Origin: Kalaharituber pfeilii
Lineage: Eukaryota > Ascomycota > Pezizomycetes > Pezizales > Pezizaceae
Assembly (NCBI GenBank): GCA_015179045.1
Contig: WHUZ01000034.1
Location: 544,445-608,444 of the forward strand
Direction of reading: 5' to 3'
Length of the DNA: 64,000 bases
Position 1 is the first letter of the stretch. The number at the start of each line of letters is the position of its first letter. Position numbers and translations under genes: made by a program. Under the pieces are notes generated by a model. That model searched no databases. It had not been told where the DNA came from and was given only the letters and a program-made list of their open reading frames with translations. Below, one piece after another: positions 22,611 through 35,487 of this stretch.

Positions 22611-25600
22611 ATGGAGGTAGAAAACACGCCGCCGCCGCCGACGGTGGCAGAAGAGCAGGAATTGGATAGACAGAAAATGGAGGCGATAAAGCAAGAGGCT
22701 TATGAGTTTGACCCTAATGCACCGCCGGAAGAAAAAGCAGCTCAGTTGAAGAAGGTAAGAACCTTACCTTCACTTGCAGCAGATCATCGTCAAGGGTTCT
22801 ACCGACACGGTAGCCGACCGGGGTGCCAATTTCGTTTCACGATGTAGGGTGGGAGGAAATATTTCTGGCCGAACACCGAAAAGTGGCTGTAAATCATGCT
22901 TTACAGCTGACATTTTATCTTGTGTTCTTTAGGCAGCTCCACCAGGACTTGTTCTTAACGCTCCAAAGCTCTCCAAGCCAGAAGCTTCTGGCATAATCAC
23001 TGACGTCGTAAGTCTAGAACGAATTGCTCTCTCCTTATTGAGCGTTGCCAATTAACTTTGCGATTTCACCATTTGTGTAGGATATCCCAGCTACGAATGG
23101 CACCAAATCGAATCTACATTCCCCAACTGTCAACGGGAGTGGAATGAAATCACCGACATTGCCAGCCACGCCCTTTGTGAATGGATTCCCCAAAGCTGGA
23201 GAGGATGATTGGAGCCGGACCTCAGGGCCCCCGAGGTTGGGTAGCTGGACAGACGAAATAAACCTCGCGGAATTGAAGTCCCCAGATCACCAGACATGGG
23301 TAGCTGCCAATTTGAGTGACAATTTCTATGGAGGTATGTTAATGACGATTTTCTGCACCAGACATAATTACTAATGTTATTCTACTACAGACTGGTGGCA
23401 TAACGCCGGTGTAATCGTCTTCGCTTGCATATTGACATGGTTTATCACTTTGATTCGAGGGGGCCTTGCGTGGATAATTCTCGTTATGGCGACTTGCGCA
23501 ACCTACTACAGAACTTCGATAATGAGAGTTCGTCGAAATATCAGGGATGACTTGACCCGGGAGTTTGCAAAGCAGAGACTTGCATCAGATGTAGAGAGCT
23601 TGGAGTGGATCAATTCATTCCTGGTTAAGTTTTGGCCAATTTACTCCTCTGTTCTGGAAGCCTCAATCACAAACACAGTCGACGGGATTCTGGCTGTAAA
23701 CACACCAGGGTTCTTGGATAGTATCAGGTTAACTACATTCCAACTGGGTTCGAAACCTCCACGACTTGATTTTGTCAAAACCTACCCCAAGACGGAAATT
23801 GATATCGTTGAGATGGATTGGAAATTCAGCTTCACTCCTAATGATACTTCCGATTTGACAAGCAAGCAGATCAGAGACAAGATCAATCCGTAAGTTCTTT
23901 CAAATTTTACTGGCAGGCTATTCAGAATGTTAACATTGCTTAAGAAAAATTGTTCTGGAGGTTCGAATTGGTCAAGGTGTGCTTAGTAAGGGTATCCCAA
24001 TTATTTTGGAGAATATGTCTTTTTCTGGCCATATGAAATTCAAGATCAAGCTTCAAGTGCCTTACCCTCACGTAAGTAACTTCCTCTGCTATACTCTACA
24101 CTCTTGCTTACTGTCAATTAGATTGAGAAAGTGGATGTTTGCTTCCTCGAGCGACCGTCGTTCGATTTCGTATTGAAGCCAATTGGTGGTGATACATTCG
24201 GTTTTGATATCGGATTTTTACCTGGATTGACTGGCTTCATTCAAGAACAAGTCCATGCCAACCTTGGTCCTATGTTCTATGCACCAAATCTGTTCACTGT
24301 TGAAGTCGCCAAGATGCTGGGTGGAGCGCCCATTGACCAGGCAGTAGGTGTTGTCCAAGTGACCATCCATAACGCTCAGGGCCTTAAGAACAGTGACAAA
24401 TTCAGCGGCTCGCCGGACCCGTATGTCGTTTGCTCAATTGATAATGGCAAGGAGCTTGCCAGAACCAAGACTATCCTTGAGAGTGAAAACCCCAGATGGA
24501 ATGAAACCAAGCATATTATCATCACTACTTATAATGGCAATCTAACCCTGAATGTTTTCGATTTCAACGACTTTAGGAAGGATAAAGAACTTGGCAGTGC
24601 TAGTTTCGATATGAAGCAGTTGGAGGAGAATCCTGAACATGAAAATGTTAGCCTTCCAATAATGGTTGGCACAAAGCAGAAGGGACAGATCGTTTGTGAT
24701 ATCAAGTTTTTTCCTGTATTGGAAGAGGTCAAACTGGACAACGGGACTGTTCAGCCACCTCCAGACCTTCCTACTGGTATTCTCCGATACACAGTCTCTC
24801 AAGCTAAGGATTTGGATGCTTCTAAAAGTATTATCGGACAGCTCTCACCATATGCCGTGATGCTATTGAATAACAGGGAATTACACACCACCGCCATCAG
24901 AAAGAGGAATAATAGTCCTATCTGGGAAGAGTTCCACGAGGTTTTGGTCACCAATAAGAGCAAGTGCACACTGGGTCTCAAGATCATGGATGATAAAGGT
25001 CTAGCGGCAGACCCCCTTCTTGGAAATTTTGACATGAAGCTCAACGATTTGCTTAAGGAAATGGAGAAAGGAAATGAGTGGTTCAACCTTGCGCATGCAA
25101 AGACAGGAAAGGTCAAGGTTAGGGCCACATGGAAACCAGTGGCGATCAAGGGTGCCCTCGGTGGTAGCGGAGGATACGTTACTCCCATTGGTGTCATGAG
25201 AATTCACTTCCAAAGTGCAAAGGAACTTCGCAACCTGGAAGCAGTTGGCAAGTCCGATCCTTATGGCCGTGTCTTGCTTAACGGCATTGAGAAAGCTAGA
25301 ACGGTTGTTTTCACTAATGAACTAAATCCGAAGTGGGACGAAGTTCTCTATGTTCCTGTGCATAATTCGAAAGAGACCATTACGCTTGAGGTGATGGATG
25401 CTGAAACCATGGGCAGCGATCGTTCGCTAGGCGCATACTCCTTCCCCATCGCTACATACGTCAGAGAGGATGAAAATGGTTTGTACATGGAGCATAGTGA
25501 AAAGGTTCCAAGATCTGAGGGTTTGATTTTGAGCAAAAAGGGATCGGCTAAGGGCTTCTTGAACTTTACTGTCGCATTCTATCCTTGCCTTAACGTTGCG

Positions 25601-27463
25601 GATCCAGAGGAAGAAGACGAGGAGAAGAAGGAAAAGGAGCAGGAGGAGGCAGATGCAGCAACGTCTGCAGTCCAACCAGCCACGAGTACCGACGAGGTGC
25701 CTACTTCAGCTAAAATGGAGAAGCAGAACAGCACTGTTTCAAATGGTCGCACTTCTGATTCCGAGTCTACAAAGGAAAAGAGCGTTCCAAGAATTCGCTT
25801 AACTCCCGAAGAGTTGCTGAAATATAACTGTGGCTTGCTCATTTTCAAGATCATTGAAGGTCATATCGCGAAAACTGACACGCATCTCGAGGTTTTAATG
25901 GACGATATGCTTTATCCATCATATTCCACAGCTAAAATCAAGACTAAAGATAAGAAGTTTGACGAAATTGGCGACGCCGTTGTGAGAGAACTTGATTTCT
26001 CCAAGATTACAATTCGACTCAGGGAATCCAGCAAGGATAAAGAGCATGGTGAGGATGATATTGTAGCTAAACTGACCGGCCAAACCCAAGAAACTCTCAG
26101 ACAATGCCTGAATAATCCAACTATGTTGACACTCAAACACAACAATGGTGATGTTAGCAAAATCAAGATCAGCCTCAAGTATATCCCAATCAAGATGTCT
26201 CTTGACCCCAGCGAAAGTATTAACAATATGGGCACTCTTCGTGTGGATGTTTTTGATGCTTCAAATCTGAAGTCCGCTGATAGGAATGGCAAGAGTGATC
26301 CATTCTGTATTTTCGAGCTTAACGACGAGAAGGTGTTCAAGTCCAAAGTTCTGAAGAAGACCCTGCACCCTGCTTGGAACGAATTTTTCGATGTTAAGAT
26401 CCCTTCACGAACAGCTGCGAATTTTATTGTCAAGGTCTACGATTGGGATCTGGCGGGTGATTCTGACTTCTTGGGCCAAGCAAGAATAAATCTTGCAACA
26501 CTAGAACCGTTCACTGTTCACACAGCTACATTCAAGTTGACAGGGAAGAAGGGTGAGGAAGGCAATTTCGGTGAAATACGGCTGCGGCTACTTTTCAAGT
26601 CCGACTACGTTATTAGGTCACGACAAGGTTCCTCTACGTTCTCTGGCACATTCGCGGCACCAGGTAAGCTGGTAACTGGCGTCGCTGGAGCCCCTCTCAA
26701 GGTTGGAGGGATTGCAGTTAGTGGTATTAAGGGAGGAGCTTCATTCATCAAACGTGGCATTGTGGGGAAACCCAAATCCTCCGCTGAGGCACTTGAGGAG
26801 GAACAGGTTATGGAAGAGACTGTTGCTAAAGGGGGTGGATTAAAGGCTACTTCAAGTGGTGAATTGCAGACAGTGGATTCTCACAATAATCCACAGATTT
26901 CGCTGAATACCCTCGCCGAAGAAAACCTTGAGCAGTACCCAACTACGCCTAACAGGAATTCTCTAGCCCCTGACAGGAATCACCGTAGGCGAAAGAGCGC
27001 CACCAGTATCAAGAGCACGTCACCATCTCGGCCAGATACCTCCGGTTCTGGTGCAGATTTAGGTGTAGCTACCATTTGCTTGCACTCTGCAAGTGGATTC
27101 GCAGCTAGAGATCTGAATATGCGTGGCCGCGTAAGGGTTCTCGGATCGAAGACGAAGGAAATTCTCAAGAGCAAAAGCCACAAGACGACAACTGGAGAAG
27201 TTACCTGGGATGAAACTTGTTCAATCTCCTGCACAGCCGACCAGCAGTTCCAGATCTATATTGAGGATGACCATCTCTTCAATGATAAGCCTCTTGGTGA
27301 AGCCATGTTCGCTGTTGATGACACTGGCACAGGAAAAGATACTGTTATCCGAGTGGGCACAGGCCAGGTAGTATTAAAGACATCATTCAAGCCTAGTGGA
27401 TCAAGTGCAAACGGTGGTGGAAGCCCAAAACGACGAGGATTCTTGGGTAAGAGTAAGGCTTGA
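22611..27463 (+). CDS. Tricalbin-like ER-plasma membrane tether (SMP plus five C2 domains)
   Basis: Exons 22611-22754, 22933-23007, 23081-23333, 23391-23889, 23945-24071 and 24122-27463 join in frame to 1479 aa, a normal tricalbin length. Residues 1-157 are a polar cytosolic N-terminus. A hydrophobic hairpin (about 163-202, VIVFACILTWFITLI and LAWIILVMATCATYY) would anchor it in the ER. The SMP lipid-transfer domain follows (about 220-430, SLEWINSFLVKFWPIYS, GFLPGLTGFIQEQV). C2 domains start near residues 442 (GSPDPYVVC), 586, 724 (GKSDPYGRVL), 1069 (GKSDPFCIF) and a divergent one near 1347. An acidic Glu/Lys linker precedes C2-4. By family knowledge tricalbins tether cortical ER to the plasma membrane and move lipids; the Asp-bearing C2 loops should bind calcium. 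Confidence 0.95.
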
Positions 27464-28621
27464 CTGAGACGGAATCCAAGAAATGAAAGATAAAAAGAGA
27501 CATTGAGGGGAATGGAAAAAAAAACAAAAAACACTGTAACAATATATGGTATCGAGAAAAAATCCACATGGCGCTCACATGTGACGACGCGCATAGTTCT
27601 TTGATGGTTCTGCCCTCATTTTCTTTATTACTGTCACATACCTTCGCATCACTTTCTTTTCATCCTCTCACATTTCCCTTGGACTGATTACATCTCTGCT
27701 TGCTTTTTTACTATATTATTGTTTTGGTAACGTTGTTGTATTCAAGAATTTTCTTTTGTAATTCTCCACACACTAGGTTCTTCTCCCTTCATCTTTATCC
27801 TCCGCCTGTCTTGTTTCTCCTATAACAGGTTTTCGCACCTTTTCTTGGGCTGATTTTATTCTTGATCGAGCCATCAGTCTTTCCTCTTCTTTGGGACTGA
27901 AGTCAATGTTGACGGGGACACAGAATAGGCAAACAGGCAACTTTAAACGTTTCAGAGGGCCAAAAGATGGTGCTTGCTGTGGGATATCCTTTTTTCCTTT
28001 TTTTCCCCCCTCTTGCTCGTTTGTTTGTAGTACATGCAGGTATCTAAGTAATTGAAAGGAACGAGAAAATGGTAAATCACGATTTGACCAGGATTTGAAT
28101 ATTGTGCACGTTGGGAACTGGTGATGAGTCTACTTTGTAATGACGGTGGAGGTCCTGGAAAGCAGACTAGTAGAAAATCCCGTTGTTAGAACTATAACTT
28201 CTTCAACGTTTTCTTCCTTTTCATTAAAAAATATCACGAAAATTGCAAAAAGGAAACATGTACTTCCACGTGACTTTACGATAGCCTTTTTTCCCTCACT
28301 GAAGAGGAAGTTGAATTGAAGAGGAAATTGAACTCTGTATTTCCTAGAAAAGGTGTACTTAAATGTACATATATTACTGTGGAGATAAGAGGGAAGAAAA
28401 GGTTATTTTCGGTCTAAACAGTTTGTCGGATAAAAAGCACGAATACTTTTTCTTTGGGATGTGGTAAGTACTTAAGATGATGAGGTGTAACAAAATCAAG
28501 TGCAGGGGTAAAATAGCAACATTTAAAAGAAGCGGAGGAGGAAGAGGAAGCATGAAAAACGAGGAAAGGATGGGAAGCGGAAAGTATGTAAGAAAGAAAA
28601 TAAACGAAAATACAGATGAGA

Positions 28622-28678
28622 CAAAAAAAAAAAAAAAAAAAGAAAAAGAAAAAGAAAAAAAAGAAAAAGAAAAAAAAC
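28622..28678 (+). repeat. A-run with GAAAAA repeats
   Basis: A run of A followed by AGAAAAAG-type units. No flanking duplication was noticed, so I treat it as simple sequence. Confidence 0.9.
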
Positions 28679-28880
28679 GTTAACTGCTCTTGAATCTCCA
28701 CGCCCTTGGGTGACATGGCGAATGTTTTTACGGATACCTAGAAAAATGAAATGCAAAGTTTAAGTGCAAGGTGTTGTAGGTTAGATAGATGGATAAAATT
28801 CGAAGAAATTATGTACAGACACTTAAAAAGAATCAGAAATGGGCAAAGAGAAAAGTTTTGTGAGAAAAAGTAAAGGAGAC

Positions 28881-28911
<31 letters not shown>

Positions 28912-28945
28912 AAAAGAAAAAGAAAAAAAAAAGAAAAAAGAAGGA
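28881..28945 (+). repeat. 29-A run with GAAAAA repeats
   Basis: Twenty-nine uninterrupted A bases (28881-28909) followed by GAAAAAG units, very like the tract 260 bp upstream. Confidence 0.9.
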
Positions 28946-29222
28946 ACAGAAATCAATAGAAAGTATAGAAAATCATAAACAAAAGCTGATCTAACAAAAC
29001 GAAAGCTAAAAAAAGGTGCCAAAAGGCAATCAGCTAATAATACAATCACATCAAATAAAAATAAATAAAAATAAATAAAAGTAAAGAGTTAAAATGCCCT
29101 AATCCCTCTGTTCTGCGCTTATTATTATAACATACACACGAAAAAAGCGATGATTCCAAATGGAGTGAAAGCAATGAAAGCAAATTGATTCACCATCGGG
29201 CCCGAAGTCGTTCAGAGAGTTG

Positions 29223-30902
29223 CTACTTCTCCCGCTTCTTCTCCCGGCGCTCTCGGCACGTGTCACAGTACCATTTCCCGGGGGGTTCTTTCGTGAGGTT
29301 GACGCATCCTGACCACAATGTGTTAGAACCAACTGCACCAACTGCACCAATCACAGAAATCAGGCCATGTAAGAGGGGAAAGAAGTAAAACATACCCCAA
29401 TGAAACCACTCATATCTACAATCCGAGTCATCACACGCAACCATATTCCCCCAACTAACCTGTTGACAATAACAATACAACCTCTTATCATCTCCATTTT
29501 CTTCATCGTCCTCATCGTCCTCCTCCTCCTCTTCCTCATCCTCTTCCTGCTCATGCTGGATCCGCCGCTTGTGACCTGCGCCGCCACCGTGTTTCATTCC
29601 GCCGCGTTTCATGCCAGGGCCGGTCCGTGTGGGAGCACCAGCGCCATCCGTACGACTTGAGTCTGCGGACCCACGACCGGAGAGACCGGCAGATCCGGGA
29701 CCGGGAGTAGCTGCATTGGCATTTGCGAGTGATGTGGACACGTTGGGGGATCCAACGGCACTAGTGCCTGTGCCGGTGGTACCTGCTCCCACACCACCAC
29801 CGACGCCGGAGGTGGAAGCGAGACGTCGACGCTTATGCTCGTGCCCACCGGTGGCGCCAGGGGTGCCGACTGCTGCGGGGCACCTGTGCCTCCTGCGGCG
29901 GCGGCGTTCCCGGTTGCGATTGGGGTAGACGCATTGGAAAGGGAGGATTTTTCGAGGGCCAACGAGGACGAACGGACGTGGATTGAGGGTGATACGCGGC
30001 GGGAAGCAGTGCGTGAGTGGGTACCTGTGAGAGATTTGTCGAAGGAGGGTGAGCGGGAAGAGGAATATGTTCGTTAGGAAAGAGCCCTTCGGCTTGCAGG
30101 TCACGGATTTTAACGTCGAGGCGCTTGATGTGCTTGTCCATCTGTAAGAAGGGCGCAGGGGAGGTTAGCATAATGTGGGGTAGGGATGAAGGTGGAGGTC
30201 GGTTAGGTCGGTTAGGCGACACGAAGTGGGGAATGAAAGGGTATCATAATGAATGAGGGAGATGCAGATGGTAAGAATGTGGTTTAGGATGGCAGCGCAT
30301 TATGATGATGTTCGAGGGGTATCGCTACAAATGGTGCATACTGCAGATAGATGGCTATATTGGGTATATATTTGCTTGTGGGTATCTTTATAAGTTTAAG
30401 GAAAAAAAGGGTCATGCATGAAAAGCATGCACGATGACATACCAGATCCAGCGCCTTTTGCGCAAACGCTATCTTCTCGTCCTGTATCGTGTTAATCTGG
30501 GCATACGCCTTGCGGATGTATGCAGAAAATGCCTCCTCTTTATGGTAATGCACATGGCTGCCATATTGCTTGATATTCCTCTGGATTGAACCATCACGCT
30601 GCTGGATGCCTTTTTGGAGCTCGAGGATCAGTTTGTCTTTCGCTTGGATTTCTTCATAGATGTGGGCAATCTCATTGGGCAGGTTGGCAACTGTGGTTCA
30701 CGTGAGTTGGGTTAGTAAGGAAGGTGTAAGATAAGAGATCAAGCGGCTCTAGAGGGAAAAGAGGGGTTGAAGGGGTGGCGGGGTGGAGGGATAGATGGGT
30801 TGGGGAGGGGGGGAGGGGGGGGAGGGGGAGGATTCGGTTTTCATAGGGCGACGTACCATCGTTGATGAAATGCTCGAGCACGGATGCTACATCTTCGGTC
30901 AT
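29223..30902 (-). CDS. ING-family PHD-finger protein (Yng2/Ing-like)
   Basis: Supported exons on the minus strand: 30902-30857, 30690-30443, a third starting at 30141, and 29308-29223 as the last. The N-terminal ING helices are clear (DVASVLEHFIND, NLPNEIAHIYEEIQ, EEAFSAYIRKAYAQI, DKHIKRLDVKIRDLQAEG). The C-terminal PHD finger has its full C4HC3 set: CYC, CDDSDC, FHW, GC and CDTC, preceded by a basic KRRR and a long Asp/Glu run. The middle is unresolved. The helix part and the PHD part lie in different frames, so an intron of length 1 modulo 3 must lie between about 30040 and 29830; 187 nt from GTACCC to CACGAG, or 112 nt from GTATCA to GGCACAG, would each fit. By family knowledge ING proteins read H3K4 methylation in NuA4-type acetylase or deacetylase complexes. 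Confidence 0.87.
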
Positions 30903-31039
30903 ATTGCAGTTCGGCGGGGATGCAACGAGGGTAGGATCAGAACGAGGGGCCTTTATATGCTACAAGGCACTCTTCGCGAGCTAGGTGTGGCGGCCAAGGG
31001 CCGTTTGCTCCGGGACGGGTGGGGGTGAAACGCTATGGC

Positions 31040-31079
31040 CGGGGGGGGGGGAGGGGAGGGGAGGGGGAGGGGCAGGAGG
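31040..31079 (+). repeat. G-rich tract with quadruplex potential
   Basis: Several runs of four or more G separated by single A or C, about 140 bp upstream of the ING start codon. A similar G-tract (about 30806-30833) lies in ING intron 1. Confidence 0.8.
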
Positions 31080-31175
31080 GGTGTGCTTGTGCGGATGAGG
31101 AGAGGGAGACGGGCTCCGTCTGTTCTGTCGTCGTGCTAGCCGATGCAGCGGCGGCGTCGGCGTCCCTGTGCTATG

Positions 31176-31250
31176 TGCTGTGCTATGCTATGCTATGCTG
31201 GGCGATGCTGTGCTATGCTGGGCGATGCTGCGCGATGCTGGGCGGAGCCG
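31176..31250 (+). repeat. Imperfect GCTATGCT / GGGCGATGCT repeats
   Basis: GCTATGCT and TGGGCGATGCT alternate over about 75 bp, an imperfect short tandem repeat in the GC-rich block. Confidence 0.85.
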
Positions 31251-33556
31251 TGCTGTGCTTGTAGCGGAGGGATTGTGCCAAACCAGGCGGAACAGGCCTG
31301 TCGTGCTGTCGTGCAGCCGCCCCGCGGGTTGCCACCGCGCGGGGTCCGGTCCAGAAGCGCGAGCCAAGTCCTCGCGCGCCGTCCTTCGGAGGCAACGCTG
31401 TCTCCGGATGTGCGGAAGTGCAGCAGCCCTCGCAGTGAGCCCTCCCCCGTCTATCTCCCCGCCGCCAGCTGCTACTGTGACGCCCTTGGTACGGATGGAG
31501 TACGGCGCATGGGACGCAACGACGCGCTTCGTTCAGCAACGAGGTTAAGTATTAATTCTCGGAGGTTAAGTAATGCCTGTAGGCCAGATCCTCGGAGGCG
31601 GCAGCACTGTACTAGTAACATGTGGAATTTGTAACCGTTGCTGACTCATCCTCATCGTTGGCTGGTTTCATGCCAAGTCCCTATTGAGAGAGTTCTCTAC
31701 GCCGTTACCTGTTTCATGAGAGTAAAGAGATGAGATGAACGCAGGAACAAGTTTAATTTGTAGTGCACTTGTATCTCAGGTAAGCAAGTTGCTCCGTCGT
31801 GAGGATACGCTACAGGCGTAGTCTCAGGCTACAGGCGGAGCATAGGATAGAACAGTCTGCTTGTAGACTTATTGCGACAGCGTATTGCTGTCCGCAACAT
31901 TCTAATCGTCTGGTTACAAGACTACGCAACATCCACAGACAATGCTTTAGATGCAAACGAAAGGTGGCGTGGTACGAAACAAGTCATGGAGTGTACAAAA
32001 TCTTGAACTTGCCCGTAAGCTACTTCATTACGTAGTGAAGACCAGCCCTAGTAGCAGCCCAAGTCGATGGTGGTGATCGACGGTACAAAGGAATTGTCTA
32101 TAATGTGCTTGGAGCCGCTGGAAGCCATATGTAAACACCTCTCCCAAACACCCTCAGCTCACGTGTCAGATACATATCAATAGCGCCCCTGCAAGTAAGC
32201 CAGACCTTTTGTCTCTCCTGACCTTGCGAGTTACCTCGCTTGCTGTCGTGATATTCCCTTTCGCGGGAAGGTAACATGGAGATCGCCAAGACGAGACTAC
32301 TAGTGGTACAAGACTGCCCAGGCGTTTTCTCACAAAACCAAGGGCGAAACGAAAACAGACCAGCAAATTACATGGTGGTAGAGACTAAGTTGGCGGTACT
32401 CTACATAAGTAGGTTAGGGACTCAATTCACCCTCGGCGCATACAAAGGTCTTCGACAATTACCTGACGTGTGTACAGTAAGGGCAAGCTGGAAATAATTC
32501 ATCGAGTATCTTTGCCCTCTCGACTTATCCTGACTTACCTCAGGCGCAGAGTTTCCGCGAAACGTGAATTCGCGAGAGACTCAACATAAACTTAATCATC
32601 TGCTCCCGGACTACATACAGCGTGACACTATAGTATTGAGTCTGCTGATCCTTAATTTCGCCCTCTGTTAAACCACCAGGCTTGTAGTCTGGTTGCCAGG
32701 CGTGTGGAACTAGTGTTCGAAGTCAAGCTTGAGTCAGGTACTCTCATGTGAGTGAGCAGCTTCTTCTCAACATTGCGGTAGCGCTTTCCTTCTCTCCTTC
32801 TGTGTAGTCCATCATCATTGGCAGCGCCATCAGCGCTTTTTTTTTCAATCTGGCTAGTGCGTCTTCATTCCACATAGCATTCATTAACGTACTTACATAT
32901 ACCATTAAGTACATTCATCCACCGTCCCAAACCTTTTATTATACAATTGCAATCGATAAAGTTGTATTCTGTACCCCCTCCCTCCATCCTCCAGACCCCC
33001 TCTCTGCCCCCTTCTCTTCTCCCCCCACCGCCCCCCCCCCCCCCCCCACAAGGAGCTTCAACTGTGCATAGCTTACTCTAGCTAGATTTCAGAAACTTGG
33101 CCCAGTCACCACCTAGTCTGCTAACCACCCCACCTCCTCAAAGCTTCCGGAGTTCACGTTCGACTTTTGTTTTTCTCTAAATTTCGCCTACTCGCAACGA
33201 TCATCCTCAAGGGTAGGGTTTGTTCAGTTCTCCAAAACATTGCATTTTTCATCCCTTGTTGTTGCCCACGGGAATTCTTGACTTGGTTGTTGCATAATTG
33301 ATATGCGCACGAGATTCATATCTTTTTCTGGGTCATCACATATATAAGTCTTGCTTATCCTGAAGCGTTGGCAACTATCCACAACCAGGTACCTTTTTTC
33401 AAGTTCAGCGAACGAACATCCTAGCTTGGCCACAACCAAAAGTACTTCTCTTACACAGCTCGTTTCGGTTCATTCATTCAAGTTACTTTTCTCACTTTTT
33501 TTTATCATTCCTCCTTCCTTTTTTTTGATCGGGACGCTGTCAAACCTGAATTGAAT

Positions 33557-35487
33557 ATGTCGCGCAATGTAGTGCAGACATACGATACCTGGGGTGCGAA
33601 TGGGAGCGCCACTTTTGCATACGATTCAAAAGTTGCCTCGGACCTTCCATACGTGAGGTCTGTAAAGCCACAGAATCAGAAGGTATGTTTTGTGCTCAAT
33701 TCATCAGTTAATCTATACTCTTGCCAATTCCATATTTGTTAAATTTTATTTCATTTTATTAATCGCTTTGCATCTCATAATTCCCCCCAAAATCTGCGTA
33801 TGATTGGGCGATTACATCCTTCACTCATGCTTCCCCTGCGTTGTCTTTCCTTTTTTTTTTCCCTTTCAATTTCTTCTCCCATTCACTCTGCGGATGGTTT
33901 TTGCCCTCTACCAAGGTTCTCCACAGAGGCATTAGCGCATAGCTCACGTGACTTCACAGGTTTCGTACCATCACAATGTGGCAATTGAGAGTCACCACTT
34001 CGGCAACGGGCATCCAATGAAGCCATGGAGGCTGACATTAACAAATCATTTGGTTGATGCATATGGATTGCAAAATTTCATGGACGCCTATGTTACTCGG
34101 TCTGCCACTTTTGACGAAATAAAAGCATTTCATCGGGAAGACTATTTGGACTTTCTACAAAGGTGTGTGTTCTGCAAATGCAAGATTGGCAGCCATTATA
34201 TGAACTTGTATCCATTTGCTATTGTCAAACATGATATACAGTTATTCTGTGCCTTCGTGTAAATCTCTAACGTTGAACAGAGTAACACCAGCAAGAGCGG
34301 ACAAGTTTGCTACGGAGATCGCAAAATTCAACATTGGAGAAGACTGCCCTATTTTCGATGGGATGTGGGATTATTCAAGTCTTTACGCTGGGGCTTCATT
34401 AGATGCTGCTCGGAAGCTCATTAACGGTCAATCCGACGTTGCAATCAATTGGTCAGGTGGTCTTCATCATGCCAAGCGGTCCGAAGCCTCTGGGTTTTGT
34501 TACGTGAATGATATTGTGCTTGCAATATTACAACTTTTAAGAATCCATCCACGTGTGCTATACATTGATATTGATGTTCATCACGGGGATGGTGTTGAAC
34601 AAGCCTTCTATTCCACCGACAGAGTTATGACGTTGAGTTTCCATAAATATGATAAGGAGAATTTCTTCCCATGTACAGGGAATTATGATGAAATTGGTGT
34701 TGGACCTGGAAAGCACCACTCGCTAAATGTACCTTTGAAGGACGGCATAGAGGATGCGCAGTATGTCAGTCTGTTCAAAGAAATTGTCGACCGTGTCATG
34801 ATCACATACAAGCCCTCGGTAGTTGTATTGCAATGCGGTGCAGACAGCTTGGGTTGTGACAGATTAGGTTGCTTCAACTTGAATATAAAGGCGCACGGTC
34901 AATGTGTTCAAATTGTCAAGGATTTTGGTTTACCTACTTTGGTTCTTGGTGGAGGAGGATATACACCTCGAAATGTCAGCAGGCTGTGGGCTTATGAAAC
35001 ATCGTAAGTGTTCTTGATAATTTCATTTTCAGTTGATACATATAAATACTGACTCTGCCATCTTACAGAATTTGCGTTGGAGCTGAAGTTACCAACGAGC
35101 TACCTCCAAATACCAATTTCAAGCAATATTTTGGACCGGATTACACCCTCCATCCACCGCTCTCTAAAGAAGGCAAATATGAGAATAAAAACACTAAGCG
35201 GACCCTCGAGCTGGTGAAGCAAAAGGTGATGGAGCAATTGAGATACCTCAATGGTGCTCCTAGCGTACAGATGCAGGAGATTCCGCCAGATATTGGTGGT
35301 ATTCAAGGTTCGTCTGCGGAACTTCCCCCTGAATTAGTCATGTCATTTTTTGTGCGTGGCAAGGCTGACGTATGTTCGTGATCTTACAGAGGAGGTTGAG
35401 CAGAGGCTAGCAGAAGAGGAGCAGATGAAAGAAAAGGGCCGCAGACCAGCCGAGAGGGCATCAGGGAGGGCTGGTGAGCTGTATTAA
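33557..35487 (+). CDS. hos2: Class I histone deacetylase, Hos2-like
   Basis: Exons 33557-33682, 33960-34162, 34281-35003, 35069-35307 and 35390-35487 join in frame to 462 aa. All catalytic elements are present: the His pair in [19 protein letters not shown], the zinc ligands in [14 protein letters not shown], the third Asp region in [16 protein letters not shown], and the Tyr in [13 protein letters not shown]. The N-terminus ([20 protein letters not shown]) and overall length fit the Hos2 branch rather than Rpd3, whose acidic tail is longer; here the tail is short and ends in a Glu/Arg-rich helix. By family knowledge Hos2 is the deacetylase of the Set3 complex and removes acetyl groups from histones H3 and H4 in transcribed genes. 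Intron 1 (277 nt) is unusually long for this window. Confidence 0.95.

Larger units (their letters stand above)
27464..29222. other. Intergenic between convergent genes, A/T-rich
   Basis: Downstream of tricalbin (+) and of the ING gene (-). Rich in pyrimidine runs (27600-27900) and A-runs. I see no gene. Confidence 0.5.
30903..33556. other. Divergent intergenic region, ING (-) and Hos2 (+)
   Basis: 2.65 kb without a supported gene. About 30950-31500 is GC-rich. 32930-33540 is C/T-rich and leads into the deacetylase start codon, with a C-run near 33030-33048. Frames at 31143-31634 reflect base composition. Confidence 0.45.

Noticed and set aside
31143..31634. Plus-strand frame of 163 codons
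   Set aside because: Driven by the GC-rich repeats GCTATGCT and GGGCGATGCT; no conserved block and other frames are open too.
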